Below, one piece after another: positions 7,064 to 17,447 of a DNA stretch of 64,000 bases. Where the stretch lies: positions 1-64,000 of the forward strand of contig NZ_JAEMHM010000025.1 in the NCBI RefSeq assembly GCF_016458275.1. Reading direction: 5' to 3'. The notes beneath the pieces are model-generated. The model saw only the letters and a list, made by a program, of their open reading frames with translations. It made no database searches and was not told the DNA's origin. Made by a program: the position numbers and the translations under genes. The first letter of the stretch is position 1, and every line of letters starts with the position of its first letter. Source of the stretch: Geomesophilobacter sediminis. Lineage in GTDB: Bacteria > Desulfobacterota > Desulfuromonadia > Geobacterales > Geobacteraceae.

Positions 7064-7753
7064 CTATTCGGCTACGACAATAGCCCCCTGCCCTGCGTTT
7101 CCGGCAAGTCCCTTGGCCTCCTCGCGGCTGAGGTGCTTCCCGATCCGGACCCGGAACCAGAGTCCCTTTTCCGGCGTGTTCGATTCGACGACGTAGGCGG
7201 CGAGCCCCTTGCCGGAGAGCTTCTCGCGTGCCGCCTCCGCTTCCTTCTTGTCCCGGTAGGAGGCGGTCTGCACCACGTATCGGGTACCCCCCTCCTTGGC
7301 GGCACCGGCAGCCCCCGCGGCTGAAGGAGCACCCGCGGCGCCGCCAGCGGCATCGGCCGGAGCCGGGGCTGCGACGGGGACGGTCGTTACGGCGTTCGAC
7401 TTCTTGTCATCCTTTTTCGGATTCATGCCGCTCCCCAACGCCGCCTTCCCGCCCTGCGGCAGGGTATGGTAGAAGGTGAGCGGCTCGGCCCCGGCGGGAC
7501 CCGCCTTGGCCGAAGGCTGAGGAAGCTCGTCCTTCTTCGCCGCCGGCGCAGCCGCAGCGACCGGAGCGGCGGGCTTGCGCCCCTTGAAGATGAGCCAGCC
7601 GGTGAGAACTCCGGCACCGAAACTGGTCAAAAGGGCAATCACCGAAACGAGCGCGATGAGCCCGATCGGCTCGCGACGCGCCTTGTTCTTGGCTACGGTC
7701 CTTTTTTCGGTGTTGTTTTGAATCGGTTTTTTGTCGCGGTAATCCATTACCAT
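7064..7753 (-). CDS. SPOR-domain membrane protein
   Basis: A 229-residue single-pass membrane protein: short cytoplasmic N terminus, transmembrane helix at about residues 32-54, a long Ala/Pro/Lys-rich periplasmic linker, and a C-terminal SPOR domain (about 155-229; TRYVVQTASYRDKKEAEA start). SPOR domains bind denuded peptidoglycan at division sites. It lies 18 bases after argS in the same direction, an argS-SPOR pairing that suggests an operon. The start could also be the ATG two codons further in. Confidence 0.85.
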   Translation of the reverse strand: MVMDYRDKKPIQNNTEKRTVAKNKARREPIGLIALVSVIALLTSFGAGVLTGWLIFKGRKPAAPVAAAAPAAKKDELPQPSAKAGPAGAEPLTFYHTLPQGGKAALGSGMNPKKDDKKSNAVTTVPVAAPAPADAAGGAAGAPSAAGAAGAAKEGGTRYVVQTASYRDKKEAEAAREKLSGKGLAAYVVESNTPEKGLWFRVRIGKHLSREEAKGLAGNAGQGAIVVAE

Positions 7754-7771
7754 CAGTGAATCCCCTGCTTG

Positions 7772-9433
7772 TTACATCCTTTCCGGTGCCGAGATCCCCA
7801 ACAAGGTAAGCGCGTTGCTCAAGGTGATGGCAACGCAGTGCAACAGGTACAGCCGGGCAGCGGTCAAGGCCGGTTCCTCGGTGATGACCCGGCTCTTGTT
7901 GTAGAAGCTGTGGAATCCGCCCGCCAGCTCCTGGAGGTAATAGGTGATCCGGTGCGGTTCGAAGTTCACCGCGCTGGACTCCAGGACCTCGGGGTACTGG
8001 GAAAGCTTCTTGACCAGGTCCATCTCCTCGGCGTTGTCCAAAAGGGAGAGATCGACCCCGTCCAGCTTGAGCTCGAAACCCCGCTCCCGGGCGGTCTCGA
8101 AGATGCTCTTGATCCGGGCGTGGGCGTACTGGACGTAGTACACCGGGTTGTCCGCGCTTTGCCGCTTGGCAAGCTCCAGGTCGAAGTCAAGCTGGCTGTC
8201 CGAGCGGCGCATCAGGAAGAAGAAGCGCGCCGCGTCACGGCCGACTTCGTCCACGACCTCTTTCAAGGTGACGAACTCGCCGCTTCGGGTGGACATGGCA
8301 ACGGGAACGCCGTCGCGCAAAAGGGCGACCAGCTGGACCAGGATGATCCCCAGATCGTCGGCGCTGCGGCCGAGCCCCTGGACGATCCCCTTGAGCCTGG
8401 GCACGTAGCCGTGGTGGTCGGCGCCCCAGACGTCGATGGCCCAGTCGAAGCCGCGGGCGAACTTGTCGCGGTGGTAGGCGATGTCGGAGGCGAAGTAGGT
8501 GGTGACGCCGTTGGAGCGGACCACGACGCGGTCCTTGTCGTCGCCGAACTGGGTGGTCTTGAACCAGAGGGCACCCTCCTGCTCGTAGATGAGCCCCTTG
8601 CCCTGCATCTCCTTCACCGCCGCGTCGACCTTCCCCTCGTCGAAGAGGGACTGCTCGGAGAACCAGTTGTCGAAGCGGACCCCGAAGTCCTGGAGGTCCT
8701 CGTCGATCCCCTTCAGGATCAGGTCCCCCCCCAGCTTGGCGAAGAACTTGACCCCCTCCTCGCGCGAAACCTTCTGGTACTTGTCCGCGTACTTGGTGAC
8801 CGCGTCGCGGGCGATGTCCTTGATGTAGTCCCCCTGGTAGCAATCGGCGGGGAATTCGGTGGTCTCGCCCAAAAGCTCCAGGTAGCGGAGCAGCACCGAC
8901 AACCCCAGGGTGTTCATCTGGTTGCCGGCATCGTTGATGTAGTATTCGCGGGTGACGTCGAAGCCGGCAGCCTTGAGCAGCGAGGCGACCGCGTCGCCGG
9001 TCGCGGCACCGCGCCCGTGGCCGATGTGTAAAGGGCCGGTCGGGTTCGCGCTGACGAATTCGACCATGACCTTCTTGCCGGCCCCGACGCTACTCTTGCC
9101 GTACTCGGCCCCTTGGGACACGATCCGGTTCAGGGTCTCGCGCCAGGCGGAGGGCTTCAGGAAGAAGTTGATGAACCCGGGCCCGGCGATCTCGACGGAC
9201 TCGATGAGATCCGATTTCCCCTTCAGGCGCGAGACGATGATCTCCGCGATGGCGCGCGGGGCCTTGCGCTCGGCCTTGGCCATCTGCAGGGCCGCGTTGG
9301 TGGCGAAATCGCCGTGCTCGGCATGAGCCGGTTTCTCGACGGTGATGGTCGGCAGTATCCCCGAGGAAAGCGTGCCGTCGGCGAAGCAACCCTCGATTTC
9401 GTTAAGGATGCATGCGCGCAGCTGCTCCTTCAT
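7772..9433 (-). CDS. argS: arginine--tRNA ligase
   Basis: A 553-residue class I synthetase that charges tRNA-Arg. The HIGH signature is seen in PTGPLHIGHGRGAA (about residues 131-144). The N-terminal additional domain (residues 1-110) and the C-terminal anticodon-binding DALR domain with YVQYAHARI are both present, and length is normal. The start codon overlaps the stop of a small upstream gene (ATATGA), so translation is probably coupled. GGGAG lies upstream. Confidence 0.97.
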   Translation of the reverse strand: MKEQLRACILNEIEGCFADGTLSSGILPTITVEKPAHAEHGDFATNAALQMAKAERKAPRAIAEIIVSRLKGKSDLIESVEIAGPGFINFFLKPSAWRETLNRIVSQGAEYGKSSVGAGKKVMVEFVSANPTGPLHIGHGRGAATGDAVASLLKAAGFDVTREYYINDAGNQMNTLGLSVLLRYLELLGETTEFPADCYQGDYIKDIARDAVTKYADKYQKVSREEGVKFFAKLGGDLILKGIDEDLQDFGVRFDNWFSEQSLFDEGKVDAAVKEMQGKGLIYEQEGALWFKTTQFGDDKDRVVVRSNGVTTYFASDIAYHRDKFARGFDWAIDVWGADHHGYVPRLKGIVQGLGRSADDLGIILVQLVALLRDGVPVAMSTRSGEFVTLKEVVDEVGRDAARFFFLMRRSDSQLDFDLELAKRQSADNPVYYVQYAHARIKSIFETARERGFELKLDGVDLSLLDNAEEMDLVKKLSQYPEVLESSAVNFEPHRITYYLQELAGGFHSFYNKSRVITEEPALTAARLYLLHCVAITLSNALTLLGISAPERM

Positions 9434-9597
9434 ATGCTCTGTTCTCCCTTCTTGGTTTCTTGGTGCTGATCCGGTTCGCTCTTGATGGAGACGTCACGGG
9501 AAAAATCGGGGCAGCGCGCCCCCCCGTCGGTCACGCAGAACTTCTTGGCGCAGTTTTCCCGCCAGGCACAGACCACACAGTGCTGCCTTTGTGTCAT
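9430..9597 (-). CDS. small cysteine-rich conserved-type protein
   Basis: A 55-residue protein not assignable to a known family. It begins MTQRQHCVVCAWRENCAKKF and has five cysteines (CVVC at 7-10, then C16, C21 and C29), which suggests a metal or iron-sulfur site. The tail is charged and without structure. An AGAGGGA ribosome site precedes the ATG and the stop overlaps the argS start, so it is the first half of a coupled pair. I rate it real because of the coupling and ribosome site, but function is unknown. The 121 bases upstream (9598-9718) hold no gene. Confidence 0.65.
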   Translation of the reverse strand: MTQRQHCVVCAWRENCAKKFCVTDGGARCPDFSRDVSIKSEPDQHQETKKGEQSI

Positions 9598-9718
9598 GGA
9601 ATTCCCTCTTGCTCACGAGTGCAAACGGGGAGCCGCGGGAAGCCGTCGGCCTCGCGCCGCACCTTCCCCGCCCCCCCGTCGTACCGGAGGACTTCGATTG
9701 GCAATGTAACGGGGTGCC

Positions 9719-10051
9719 CTACTTTTTGGCCGGCACCGGCGCCCCCGGCGCCGCCGGCGGCTGCGCCGCCTTGCGGTCCCCCTGGGGGAACTGGTAGATC
9801 ACCTCGTTGCCCCGGACCAGGCCGAAGTCTCGGCGGGCGATGCTTTCCAGGTAGCGGCGATCGCTGCGCAGCGCCTCGATCTCCCTTTTCAGCTTGTCGT
9901 TTTCTCCCTTGAGGTCGGTCAGCTTCTTCTGCATCTCCTCCTGGTCACGACGCAGGTGGCTGATCCGCAGCAGGCCCCGCTCGCCGAAAACGGTGAAGTA
10001 GAGGATGAAGAGGATGATGATCGCGGGAAAAAAAACAAACCGCTTCTGCAT
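9719..10051 (-). CDS. ftsB: septum formation initiator (FtsB/DivIC family)
   Basis: A 110-residue bitopic membrane protein. One transmembrane helix (about residues 7-22) is followed by a heptad-rich coiled coil (about 30-70) and the family's conserved RRDFGLVRGNEVIYQFP segment (about 73-89), then a Pro/Ala tail. FtsB-type proteins join FtsL and FtsQ in the divisome. It starts 2 bases after the UDP-xylose synthase stop, so it is co-transcribed with the sugar genes. Confidence 0.85.
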   Translation of the reverse strand: MQKRFVFFPAIIILFILYFTVFGERGLLRISHLRRDQEEMQKKLTDLKGENDKLKREIEALRSDRRYLESIARRDFGLVRGNEVIYQFPQGDRKAAQPPAAPGAPVPAKK

Positions 10052-10053
10052 GC

Positions 10054-10989
<936 letters not shown>

Positions 10990-11097
10990 GGTCATACCTC
11001 TTACCAAAGGATTTCACACCAGGCACCGTGGTGCCGAATGCGGCCGGGCCGAAGGAAAACCGCCCGGGGAGCCTGGGCTCGCCAGGACCGGTGCAGA

Positions 11098-12450
11098 CTA
11101 CACGAGTTCGCTGCAGACCTTGCCGTTGCGGCCGATCGGCAGGTACTCGAAGCCCGCCTGCTTCATCCGGTTCGGCAGGTACAGGTTACGGCCGTCGAAG
11201 ATGAGCTTTTGCACCAGGAGGTTGCCGATCCGCTCGAAGTCCGGGTTGCGGTACTCGTTCCACTCGGTGATGATCGCCAGCGCATCGGCATCTTTCAGGA
11301 TGTCGTACTGGTTGGTGCTGTAGGTGATCCGGTCCCCGAAGATCTTTTTGGCTTCCTTGATCGCCTCGGGATCGTGGGCCCGCACCGCGGCCCCCATTTC
11401 CAGCAGGCGCTCGATGATGGTGACCGACGGGGCCTCGCGCATGTCGTCGGTGCGCGGCTTGAAGGAAAGCCCCCAGATGGCGATGGTCTTTCCGGCCAGA
11501 GGCTTCGCCCCGCCGTTCCCCAGGCGCGCCTGGATCTTGTCGGAGAGGACCTTCTTCTGCCGGGAGTTGGCCTCCTCGACCGCCTTCAGCAGGATGAAGT
11601 CGTAGTCGCACTCCTCGGCGGTCTTGGCCAGCGCCTTGACGTCCTTGGGGAAGCAGGAGCCGCCGTAACCGACCCCCGGGAAGAGGAAGTCGTAGCCGAT
11701 GCGGGAGTCCGAGCCGATCCCCTCGCGCACCGCCATGACGTCGGCCCCCATCAGGTCGCACAAAAGCGCGATCTGGTTCATGAAGGTGATCTTGGTGGCA
11801 AGCATGGCATTGGCGGCGTACTTGGTCATCTCCGCACTGCGCACATCCATCACGATGAGGCGGTTCGACTTGCGCATGAAGGGGGAGTAGAGCTCCTTCA
11901 TGATCTCCGCGGTCCGCACGTCATCGCAGCCGATCACGACCCGGTCCGGTTTCATGAAGTCGTCGATCGCCGCCCCTTCCTTGAGGAATTCCGGGTTGGA
12001 GACGACGTCGAATTCGAGCGCCGCCCCGCGGCGGTCCAGCTCCTCGGCGACGGCAACCCGAACCTTGTCCGCGGTCCCGACCGGAACGGTGGACTTGTCC
12101 ACGATGATCTTGAAGCCATCCATGTGCTGCCCGATGGAACGGGCGACGGAGAGAACGTACTGCAGGTCGGCGGAACCGTCGGCCCCCGGCGGAGTACCGA
12201 CCGCGATGAAGTTGACCAGGGATTCCTTGACCGCGTAGGCCAAATCGGTGGTGAAGGAGAGTCGTCCCTCCTCGCAGTTGCGCAGCACGAGCTCCTTGAG
12301 CCCCGGCTCGTAGATCGGGATGATCCCCTTTTTGAGCCCCTCGATCTTCGCCTCGTCCACATCGACACAGATTACGTTGTTCCCGCTTTCCGCAAAACAG
12401 GTACCAGCAACCAGGCCGACATACCCGGAACCGATGACACATATCTTCAT
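11098..12450 (-). CDS. UDP-glucose 6-dehydrogenase
   Basis: A 450-residue NAD-dependent enzyme that oxidises UDP-glucose twice to UDP-glucuronate. Seen: the N-terminal Rossmann motif GSGYVGL (residues 7-13), the catalytic cysteine in [10 protein letters not shown] (about residue 258), and the C-terminal domain [17 protein letters not shown]. The ATG at 12450 gives the standard [13 protein letters not shown] start; a GTG 9 bases upstream is unlikely. It sits 108 bases before the UDP-xylose synthase gene in the same direction. Confidence 0.96.
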   Translation of the reverse strand: MKICVIGSGYVGLVAGTCFAESGNNVICVDVDEAKIEGLKKGIIPIYEPGLKELVLRNCEEGRLSFTTDLAYAVKESLVNFIAVGTPPGADGSADLQYVLSVARSIGQHMDGFKIIVDKSTVPVGTADKVRVAVAEELDRRGAALEFDVVSNPEFLKEGAAIDDFMKPDRVVIGCDDVRTAEIMKELYSPFMRKSNRLIVMDVRSAEMTKYAANAMLATKITFMNQIALLCDLMGADVMAVREGIGSDSRIGYDFLFPGVGYGGSCFPKDVKALAKTAEECDYDFILLKAVEEANSRQKKVLSDKIQARLGNGGAKPLAGKTIAIWGLSFKPRTDDMREAPSVTIIERLLEMGAAVRAHDPEAIKEAKKIFGDRITYSTNQYDILKDADALAIITEWNEYRNPDFERIGNLLVQKLIFDGRNLYLPNRMKQAGFEYLPIGRNGKVCSELV

Positions 12451-12507
12451 GGCGCCCACCCCTTAAAAATTAGAATTAGCAGTCGTATATAGCACAAAGA
12501 TGCACGG

Positions 12508-13335
12508 TTAGGCCAGATTTTTCCCCGCCTGAAGGGCCAGGGAAAGGGCCGCGAACTCGTCCAGGGAGAGGGTTTCCCCCCGGCGTCCCCCGTCGATGCC
12601 ACAGCTGGCCAGGGCATCCTGCAGGACCGCATCGTCGACGATGGCGCTTGCGCGCAGCGCGTTGAAAAGCGTCTTGCGCCGCTGGCTGAAGGCACCCTTC
12701 ACCACCTGGCGGAACACCCGCTCATCGCCCACCTCCACGCGCGGGGCGGGGAGCGGAGTGAAGGTGAGGACCGCGGAATCCACTTTCGGGATCGGCCTGA
12801 ACGAGCCGGGCTTCACGATGAACTCCCGGCGGATGTCGAAGTGGAGCCGCAAAAGCACGGTGAGCGCACCGTACTCCTTCGATCCCGCCTGGGCCACCAG
12901 CCGGTCGCCGACCTCCTTCTGGAGCATGAGCACCAGCCGTTCGAAAAGCTCGACGCATTCCAGGAACCGGAAGAGGACCTGGGAGGAGATGTTGTACGGG
13001 AGGTTCGCGGCCACCTTCCAACGGCCCGGATGCCGACCGGAGAGAAGCTTGGGGAGGTCGACCCGCAAGACGTCGCCATGCTCCACCTCGACCTGGGGAG
13101 AACCGGCGAACTCCCGGTCCAGGATGGGGAGGAGATCCCGGTCCAGTTCGATGGCGAGGAGCCGCCCCGCCCGCTGGGCGAGGAGCCGGGTCAGGGCCCC
13201 CTGCCCCGGCCCGACTTCCAGGATGGCGTCGGTATCGGCGGGATCGACGCAGGAGACGATCCGCTCCAGGACGCCGTTATCCACGAGGAAGTTCTGTCCA
13301 AACGATTTCTTGGCGCGGTGCCGCTGCTGCATCAT
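12508..13335 (-). CDS. rsmA: 16S rRNA (adenine1518/1519-N6)-dimethyltransferase
   Basis: A 275-residue KsgA/RsmA protein that dimethylates two adjacent adenines near the 3' end of 16S rRNA during small-subunit assembly. Seen: the GQNFLVD start signature, the SAM-binding EVGPGQGALT, and the catalytic NLPYNISSQ motif. The frame is open far upstream inside tsaD, but the ATG at 13335 matches family length and overlaps the tsaD stop, so the two genes are translationally coupled. Confidence 0.96.
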   Translation of the reverse strand: MMQQRHRAKKSFGQNFLVDNGVLERIVSCVDPADTDAILEVGPGQGALTRLLAQRAGRLLAIELDRDLLPILDREFAGSPQVEVEHGDVLRVDLPKLLSGRHPGRWKVAANLPYNISSQVLFRFLECVELFERLVLMLQKEVGDRLVAQAGSKEYGALTVLLRLHFDIRREFIVKPGSFRPIPKVDSAVLTFTPLPAPRVEVGDERVFRQVVKGAFSQRRKTLFNALRASAIVDDAVLQDALASCGIDGGRRGETLSLDEFAALSLALQAGKNLA

Positions 13336-14363
13336 CAACGCTCCCCTTGAAGCCGTGCCGCCAGTTGGTCCAGCGGCCATACCGGAAGGGCGTCGAGGTC
13401 GAACCCGCTCGCCACTCCGTTTTCGAGATAGTAATCGCCCGGGACGGCGATCATCGCCGCGTTGTCCGAGCAAAGGGGGGGGGAGGCAAGGGACAGCTCG
13501 ATGCCGCGCGCGTCGCAAAGCTGCCGCATCGACTGGCGCAAGCCGCTGTTGCAGGCGACCCCGCCCGCCACCACCAGCCGCCGGATGCCGGTCGCCTCGA
13601 TGGCGGCGGCGGTCTTGTGGGTGAGGACCTCGCAGACGGCGGACTGGAAGGAGGCCGCGAGGTCGTTGATCCCGGCCCCGGCCGCCTCCGGATGGTTCCG
13701 GACGTGGGTGAGGACCGCGGTTTTCAGTCCCGAGAAACTGAAGTTGAAGGTGCCGTCATGCATGAGGGGACGGGGAAAGCGGATCGCCTGCGGGTTTCCG
13801 GATACGGCCAACCGGTCGATGGCGACGCCGGCCGGATAGGGAAGCCCGATCAGCTTGCCGACCTTGTCGAAGGCCTCCCCCGCGGCATCGTCCACGGTCT
13901 GGCCGAGGGTCCGGTACCGCCCCACCCCGTCGACCCGGTAGAGATGGGAATGCCCGCCGGACACCGCCAGGGCGATGAACGGGAACTCGACCGGCTGTTC
14001 CAAAAAGACCGCCAGGAGATGCCCCTCGATGTGGTTCACCCCGACCAGCGGCACGCCGCGGCCAAAGGAGAGCCCCTTGGCAACGGAGATGCCGACGAGG
14101 AGCGCGCCGGCCAGACCGGGCCCCTGGGTGACCGCCACCCCCTCGATGTCGTCCAGCCCGACGCCGGCCTCATCCAGGGCGGTGGTCACCACGGTGGCGA
14201 CCGCCTCCAGATGCTTGCGCGAGGCGATCTCCGGGACCACCCCGCCGTACTCGGCGTGGACGCTGATCTGCGAGGAGACGATATTGGAGAGGATGGAGCG
14301 GCCATCGCGCACGACGGCGGCGGCGGTTTCATCGCATGAGGATTCGATGGCGAGAACGAGCAT
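13335..14363 (-). CDS. tsaD: tRNA threonylcarbamoyladenosine transferase TsaD
   Basis: A 342-residue enzyme that transfers the threonylcarbamoyl group to A37 of ANN-decoding tRNAs, with TsaB and TsaE. The metal ligands are visible as HIEGH (about residues 111-115), preceded by the family N terminus IESSCDETAAAVV. Length is typical. The ATG at 14363 gives the standard start (MLVLAIESSCDE); a GTG at 14393 with a nearby GGGAGG is an alternative. Confidence 0.96.
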   Translation of the reverse strand: MLVLAIESSCDETAAAVVRDGRSILSNIVSSQISVHAEYGGVVPEIASRKHLEAVATVVTTALDEAGVGLDDIEGVAVTQGPGLAGALLVGISVAKGLSFGRGVPLVGVNHIEGHLLAVFLEQPVEFPFIALAVSGGHSHLYRVDGVGRYRTLGQTVDDAAGEAFDKVGKLIGLPYPAGVAIDRLAVSGNPQAIRFPRPLMHDGTFNFSFSGLKTAVLTHVRNHPEAAGAGINDLAASFQSAVCEVLTHKTAAAIEATGIRRLVVAGGVACNSGLRQSMRQLCDARGIELSLASPPLCSDNAAMIAVPGDYYLENGVASGFDLDALPVWPLDQLAARLQGER

Positions 14364-14492
14364 AGCGGTCTGCCGCGCGGCAAGGCGCAGCACTACCCTC
14401 CCGGATGGAGCCTAAAAAAACCGGCCCCTGAAAATGAGCAGGAGCCGCAGAGCGGCTCCGGGTGAAAATACTTCTGACTTCTGAAACGTCCC

Positions 14493-14577
14493 AACACGTC
14501 CCCTCCCCTTGAAGGGGAGGCAGCCCTCCTGGTCCCCTCCCCTTCAAGGGGAGGGACAGGGTGAGGATGGGGTTACT
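14493..14577. repeat. two copies of the CCCCTCCCCTTGAAGGGGAGG element
   Basis: Two near-palindromic elements (14493-14522 and 14532-14560) are followed by GACAGGGTGAGGATGGGGTT. This is the same repeat family as at 5985-6176, 30551-30595 and 46490-46528. It lies immediately downstream of phoH. Confidence 0.7.
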
Positions 14578-14588
14578 TCAGACCGCAC

Positions 14589-15908
14589 CTACAGCAGGTT
14601 CGCGGCGAGCTCGGCGAGCTCGGAGCGCTCCCCCTTGGTCATCGTGACGTGGCCGGAGATCTTCTGGTCCTTCAGGCGCTCGACCACGTAGGTCAGGCCG
14701 TTACTCTCCGCGTCGACGTACGGGTTGTCGATCTGGTACGGGTCGCCGGTGAGCACGATCTTGGTCCCCTCTCCGGCGCGGGTGACGATGGTCTTGATCT
14801 CGTGCGGGGTGAGGTTCTGGGCCTCGTCCACGATCAGGTACTGGTTCGGGATCGACCGGCCGCGGATGTAGGTGAGCGGCTCGATCTCGAGAATCCCCAT
14901 CGCCATCAGCTCCTTGTATCCCTTGCTGTGGCGCTTTTCGTTCTCGTGCCCGGTCAGCAAAAGCTCGACGTTGTCGAAGATCGGCTGCATCCACGGGGTG
15001 AGCTTTTCTTCGATGTCACCGGGGAGGAAGCCCAGGTCCCGCCCCATCGGGAAGACCGGACGGGAAACCAAAAGCCGGTTGTAGACGTTTTCCTCGGCGG
15101 TCTTGTGCAGACCGGCCGCGATGGCCAGCAGCGTCTTGCCGGTACCCGCCTTGCCGACCAGGGTGACGATCTTCACGTCGTCGTCGAGCAGGGCGTCGAG
15201 GGCGAAAGACTGCTCCCGGTTGCGCGGAAAGACGCTCCAGACCCCTTCCTTGCCGCTGCCGCGCAGCGGGACGACCCGGCCGGCGGTGGCGTCGAAGCGG
15301 CCGATGGCGCTGTGGGAGGGGTTGCCGATCTCGGATAACGACACGAACTGGTTCGGGTAGAGCGACTCCTCCAGGTTCAAAAATCCCTGGCCGTAGAAGC
15401 GGTCGATCATCTCGGCGCCCACGGTGAAGTTCGCGACGCCGGTGAAGAGGTCGTCGATGGCGACCTTGTCCGACTCGTAGTCCTGCGCCTCCAGGCCCAA
15501 GGCGTCCGCCTTGATCCTGAGGTTGGTGTCCTTGGTGACCAGGATGACCGGAACGGCGGGCTCGGACTCCATCAGGTCGACGGCGACCGCCAGGATGCGG
15601 TTGTCGCCGCGCTCCTCGCGAAGCTCGGGTGGAAGCCTTTTGAGAACCTGTTCCTCGTAGATCTCGATGCGGAGCAGGCCGCCGCTTTCGAGCTGAATTC
15701 CCTCGGAGAGCGACCCTTCCTTGCGCAGGGAGTCCATCAGCCGCGAAACCTGGCGTGCGTTGCGCCCGGTCTCGTTCATGTCCTTCTTGAAACGGTCGAT
15801 CTCCTCGATGACGGTGATCGGAATGATGATCGAGTTGTCCTCGAACCGGTTGAGGGCCTGCGGATCGTACAGAAGGACATTGGTATCAAGAACATAAATT
15901 TTCTTCAT
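14589..15908 (-). CDS. PIN domain / PhoH-type ATPase
   Basis: A 439-residue PhoH2-type fusion. The N-terminal PIN nuclease domain (about residues 3-135; YVLDTNVLLYD with the acidic active site) is joined to a PhoH ATPase (about 230-439) with Walker A GKAGTGKTLLA and Walker B LIVDEAQNLTPHE. Proteins of this architecture are reported as RNA helicase/RNases. No VapB-like antitoxin is attached here. The ATG at 15908 has GGGGTGG directly upstream. The substrate is unknown. Confidence 0.9.
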   Translation of the reverse strand: MKKIYVLDTNVLLYDPQALNRFEDNSIIIPITVIEEIDRFKKDMNETGRNARQVSRLMDSLRKEGSLSEGIQLESGGLLRIEIYEEQVLKRLPPELREERGDNRILAVAVDLMESEPAVPVILVTKDTNLRIKADALGLEAQDYESDKVAIDDLFTGVANFTVGAEMIDRFYGQGFLNLEESLYPNQFVSLSEIGNPSHSAIGRFDATAGRVVPLRGSGKEGVWSVFPRNREQSFALDALLDDDVKIVTLVGKAGTGKTLLAIAAGLHKTAEENVYNRLLVSRPVFPMGRDLGFLPGDIEEKLTPWMQPIFDNVELLLTGHENEKRHSKGYKELMAMGILEIEPLTYIRGRSIPNQYLIVDEAQNLTPHEIKTIVTRAGEGTKIVLTGDPYQIDNPYVDAESNGLTYVVERLKDQKISGHVTMTKGERSELAELAANLL

Positions 15909-16265
15909 ATCCACCCCTTGCATTGTATTACATCGTTCGGTAGCCAGTTTACATTCCTCCCCGTATTGGCATGAAGTGGGGAAGTGAGCATGCGGAATCT
16001 GTTTGGTCCGTTGTTTTCGTCTTCCCCCTCCCTTTGAAGTGGGTTTACCCGATGCGGTCCCAGTCAGCAGCGCTTCTGGGACGGATCATCTGATGCTTTA
16101 CTGCCAGTTCAACACATCATCTCCTGCTTTTATTATCTATCGGTAGTGACGAAGCGGGCTGCAGAAATATTTTTCCGCAGCCCTTTCTCCCTTTCCGGGA
16201 GTACGTTGGTGCTTCAGCAGATACGGGGGACTGGCTCCGCAGGTGCCTGTCCCCCTTCTCGACGG
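15909..16265. other. intergenic region with a terminator-like hairpin
   Basis: There is no gene in this 357-base gap. A GGGGGAC...GTCCCCC stem around TGGCTCCGCAGGTGCC (16225-16255) just downstream of the class V aminotransferase is a variant of the GGCACC hairpin at 4277-4305. A second stem, GGGCTGC / GCAGCCC, is near 16167-16194. Either could end transcription. The rest shows nothing. Confidence 0.5.
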
Positions 16266-17396
16266 CTACAGCTCCCGCAGCGCTTTCAGAAAATGTTCGA
16301 TGTCCTCCGGGGTGTTGAAGAACCCCGGGCTCACCCTGATGGTACCGGCGGGATAGGTCCCGATGGTCTTGTGCACATCGGGGGCGCATTGAAGCCCGAC
16401 CCGGACCGCGATGTCGTAGCTGCGATCGAGCTGGAAGCCGATGATGGCAGGGTCCTTTCCTTCCATGGTGAACGAAATCACCCCGACCCGCTCCGGAGCG
16501 TCGGTCCCATACAGCTGCAGACCGGCAATCCCCCGCATCCCTTCCAGAAGCTGTCCCGTCAACTCGCCGCTTTTCTTCCGGATCGCCTCGATCCCGGTCT
16601 GCCGGACGAATTCCACTCCGGCCCCCAGGCCGGCAATACCCGGCGTGTTGATGGTGCCGCTTTCGTAGCGCTCCGGCATTTCGGTGGGCTGTTCCCCGCT
16701 TCCGGAATTCCCTCCGGTCCCCCCGACCACCAGCGGGTCCAGATCGACCCCGGGCGCGACGGCGAGGATCCCGGTCCCCGGCGGACCGAAAAGCCCCTTG
16801 TGTCCGGGGGCGGCCAGCAGATCGATCCCCAGTTCGGCGACATCGATGGGGAGATATCCCGCGGTCTGGGCGGCATCCACCAGGACCAGCGCACCGCAGC
16901 GCTTGGCCTCGCGCGCGATCTCGGCGACCGGCTGCACCGTACCGGTGACGTTGGAAGCGTGAGCCAGGGCGACCAGCCGGGTGGTGGGACGCAGCGCCGC
17001 CGCCACGTCGGCGGCGGAGACGACCCCGTTTCGGCCGGCAGCGACGAAGCTGACCTCGACCCCGCGACTGCGGGCCAGAAGCAGCGGGCGCAGCAGCGCG
17101 TTGTGCTCCATCGAGGTGGAAACGACGTGGTCACCCGGCTTCAAAAGTCCGCTCACGGCGAGGTTGAGGGATTCGGTCGCGCTGTGGGTAAAGACCAGAC
17201 GCGAGGAATCGGCAACGCCGAAAAAAGCGGCCAACGCCCTCCTCGCATCGAAAACGAGGCGCGCTGCCGCTATGGCCTGGCTATAGCTCCCTCTCCCCGG
17301 AGCGACCCCAACCTCCCGCATCATCGAATCCATGGCCCGGTAGACGGCCTCCGGCTTCGGGAAGGAAGTTGCAGCGTTATCGAGGAAGACAGACAT
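16266..17396 (-). CDS. class V aminotransferase, cysteine desulfurase family
   Basis: A 376-residue PLP enzyme of the NifS/SufS-like class V group. The PLP lysine is in APGHKGLFGP (about residue 203), preceded by the aspartate in VLVDAAQTAG; a cysteine sits in VGLQCAPD near the C terminus where desulfurases carry the catalytic Cys. It probably releases sulfur from cysteine as a protein persulfide, though related enzymes act on other amino acids. It is a stand-alone gene without iscU or suf neighbours. The start is the ATG of MSVFLDNAAT. Confidence 0.85.
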   Translation of the reverse strand: MSVFLDNAATSFPKPEAVYRAMDSMMREVGVAPGRGSYSQAIAAARLVFDARRALAAFFGVADSSRLVFTHSATESLNLAVSGLLKPGDHVVSTSMEHNALLRPLLLARSRGVEVSFVAAGRNGVVSAADVAAALRPTTRLVALAHASNVTGTVQPVAEIAREAKRCGALVLVDAAQTAGYLPIDVAELGIDLLAAPGHKGLFGPPGTGILAVAPGVDLDPLVVGGTGGNSGSGEQPTEMPERYESGTINTPGIAGLGAGVEFVRQTGIEAIRKKSGELTGQLLEGMRGIAGLQLYGTDAPERVGVISFTMEGKDPAIIGFQLDRSYDIAVRVGLQCAPDVHKTIGTYPAGTIRVSPGFFNTPEDIEHFLKALREL

Positions 17397-17447
17397 AACC
17401 AATAACTAGCATGTAATATGCCGCTTTGGCAACCCGTTTCGCAGGGC

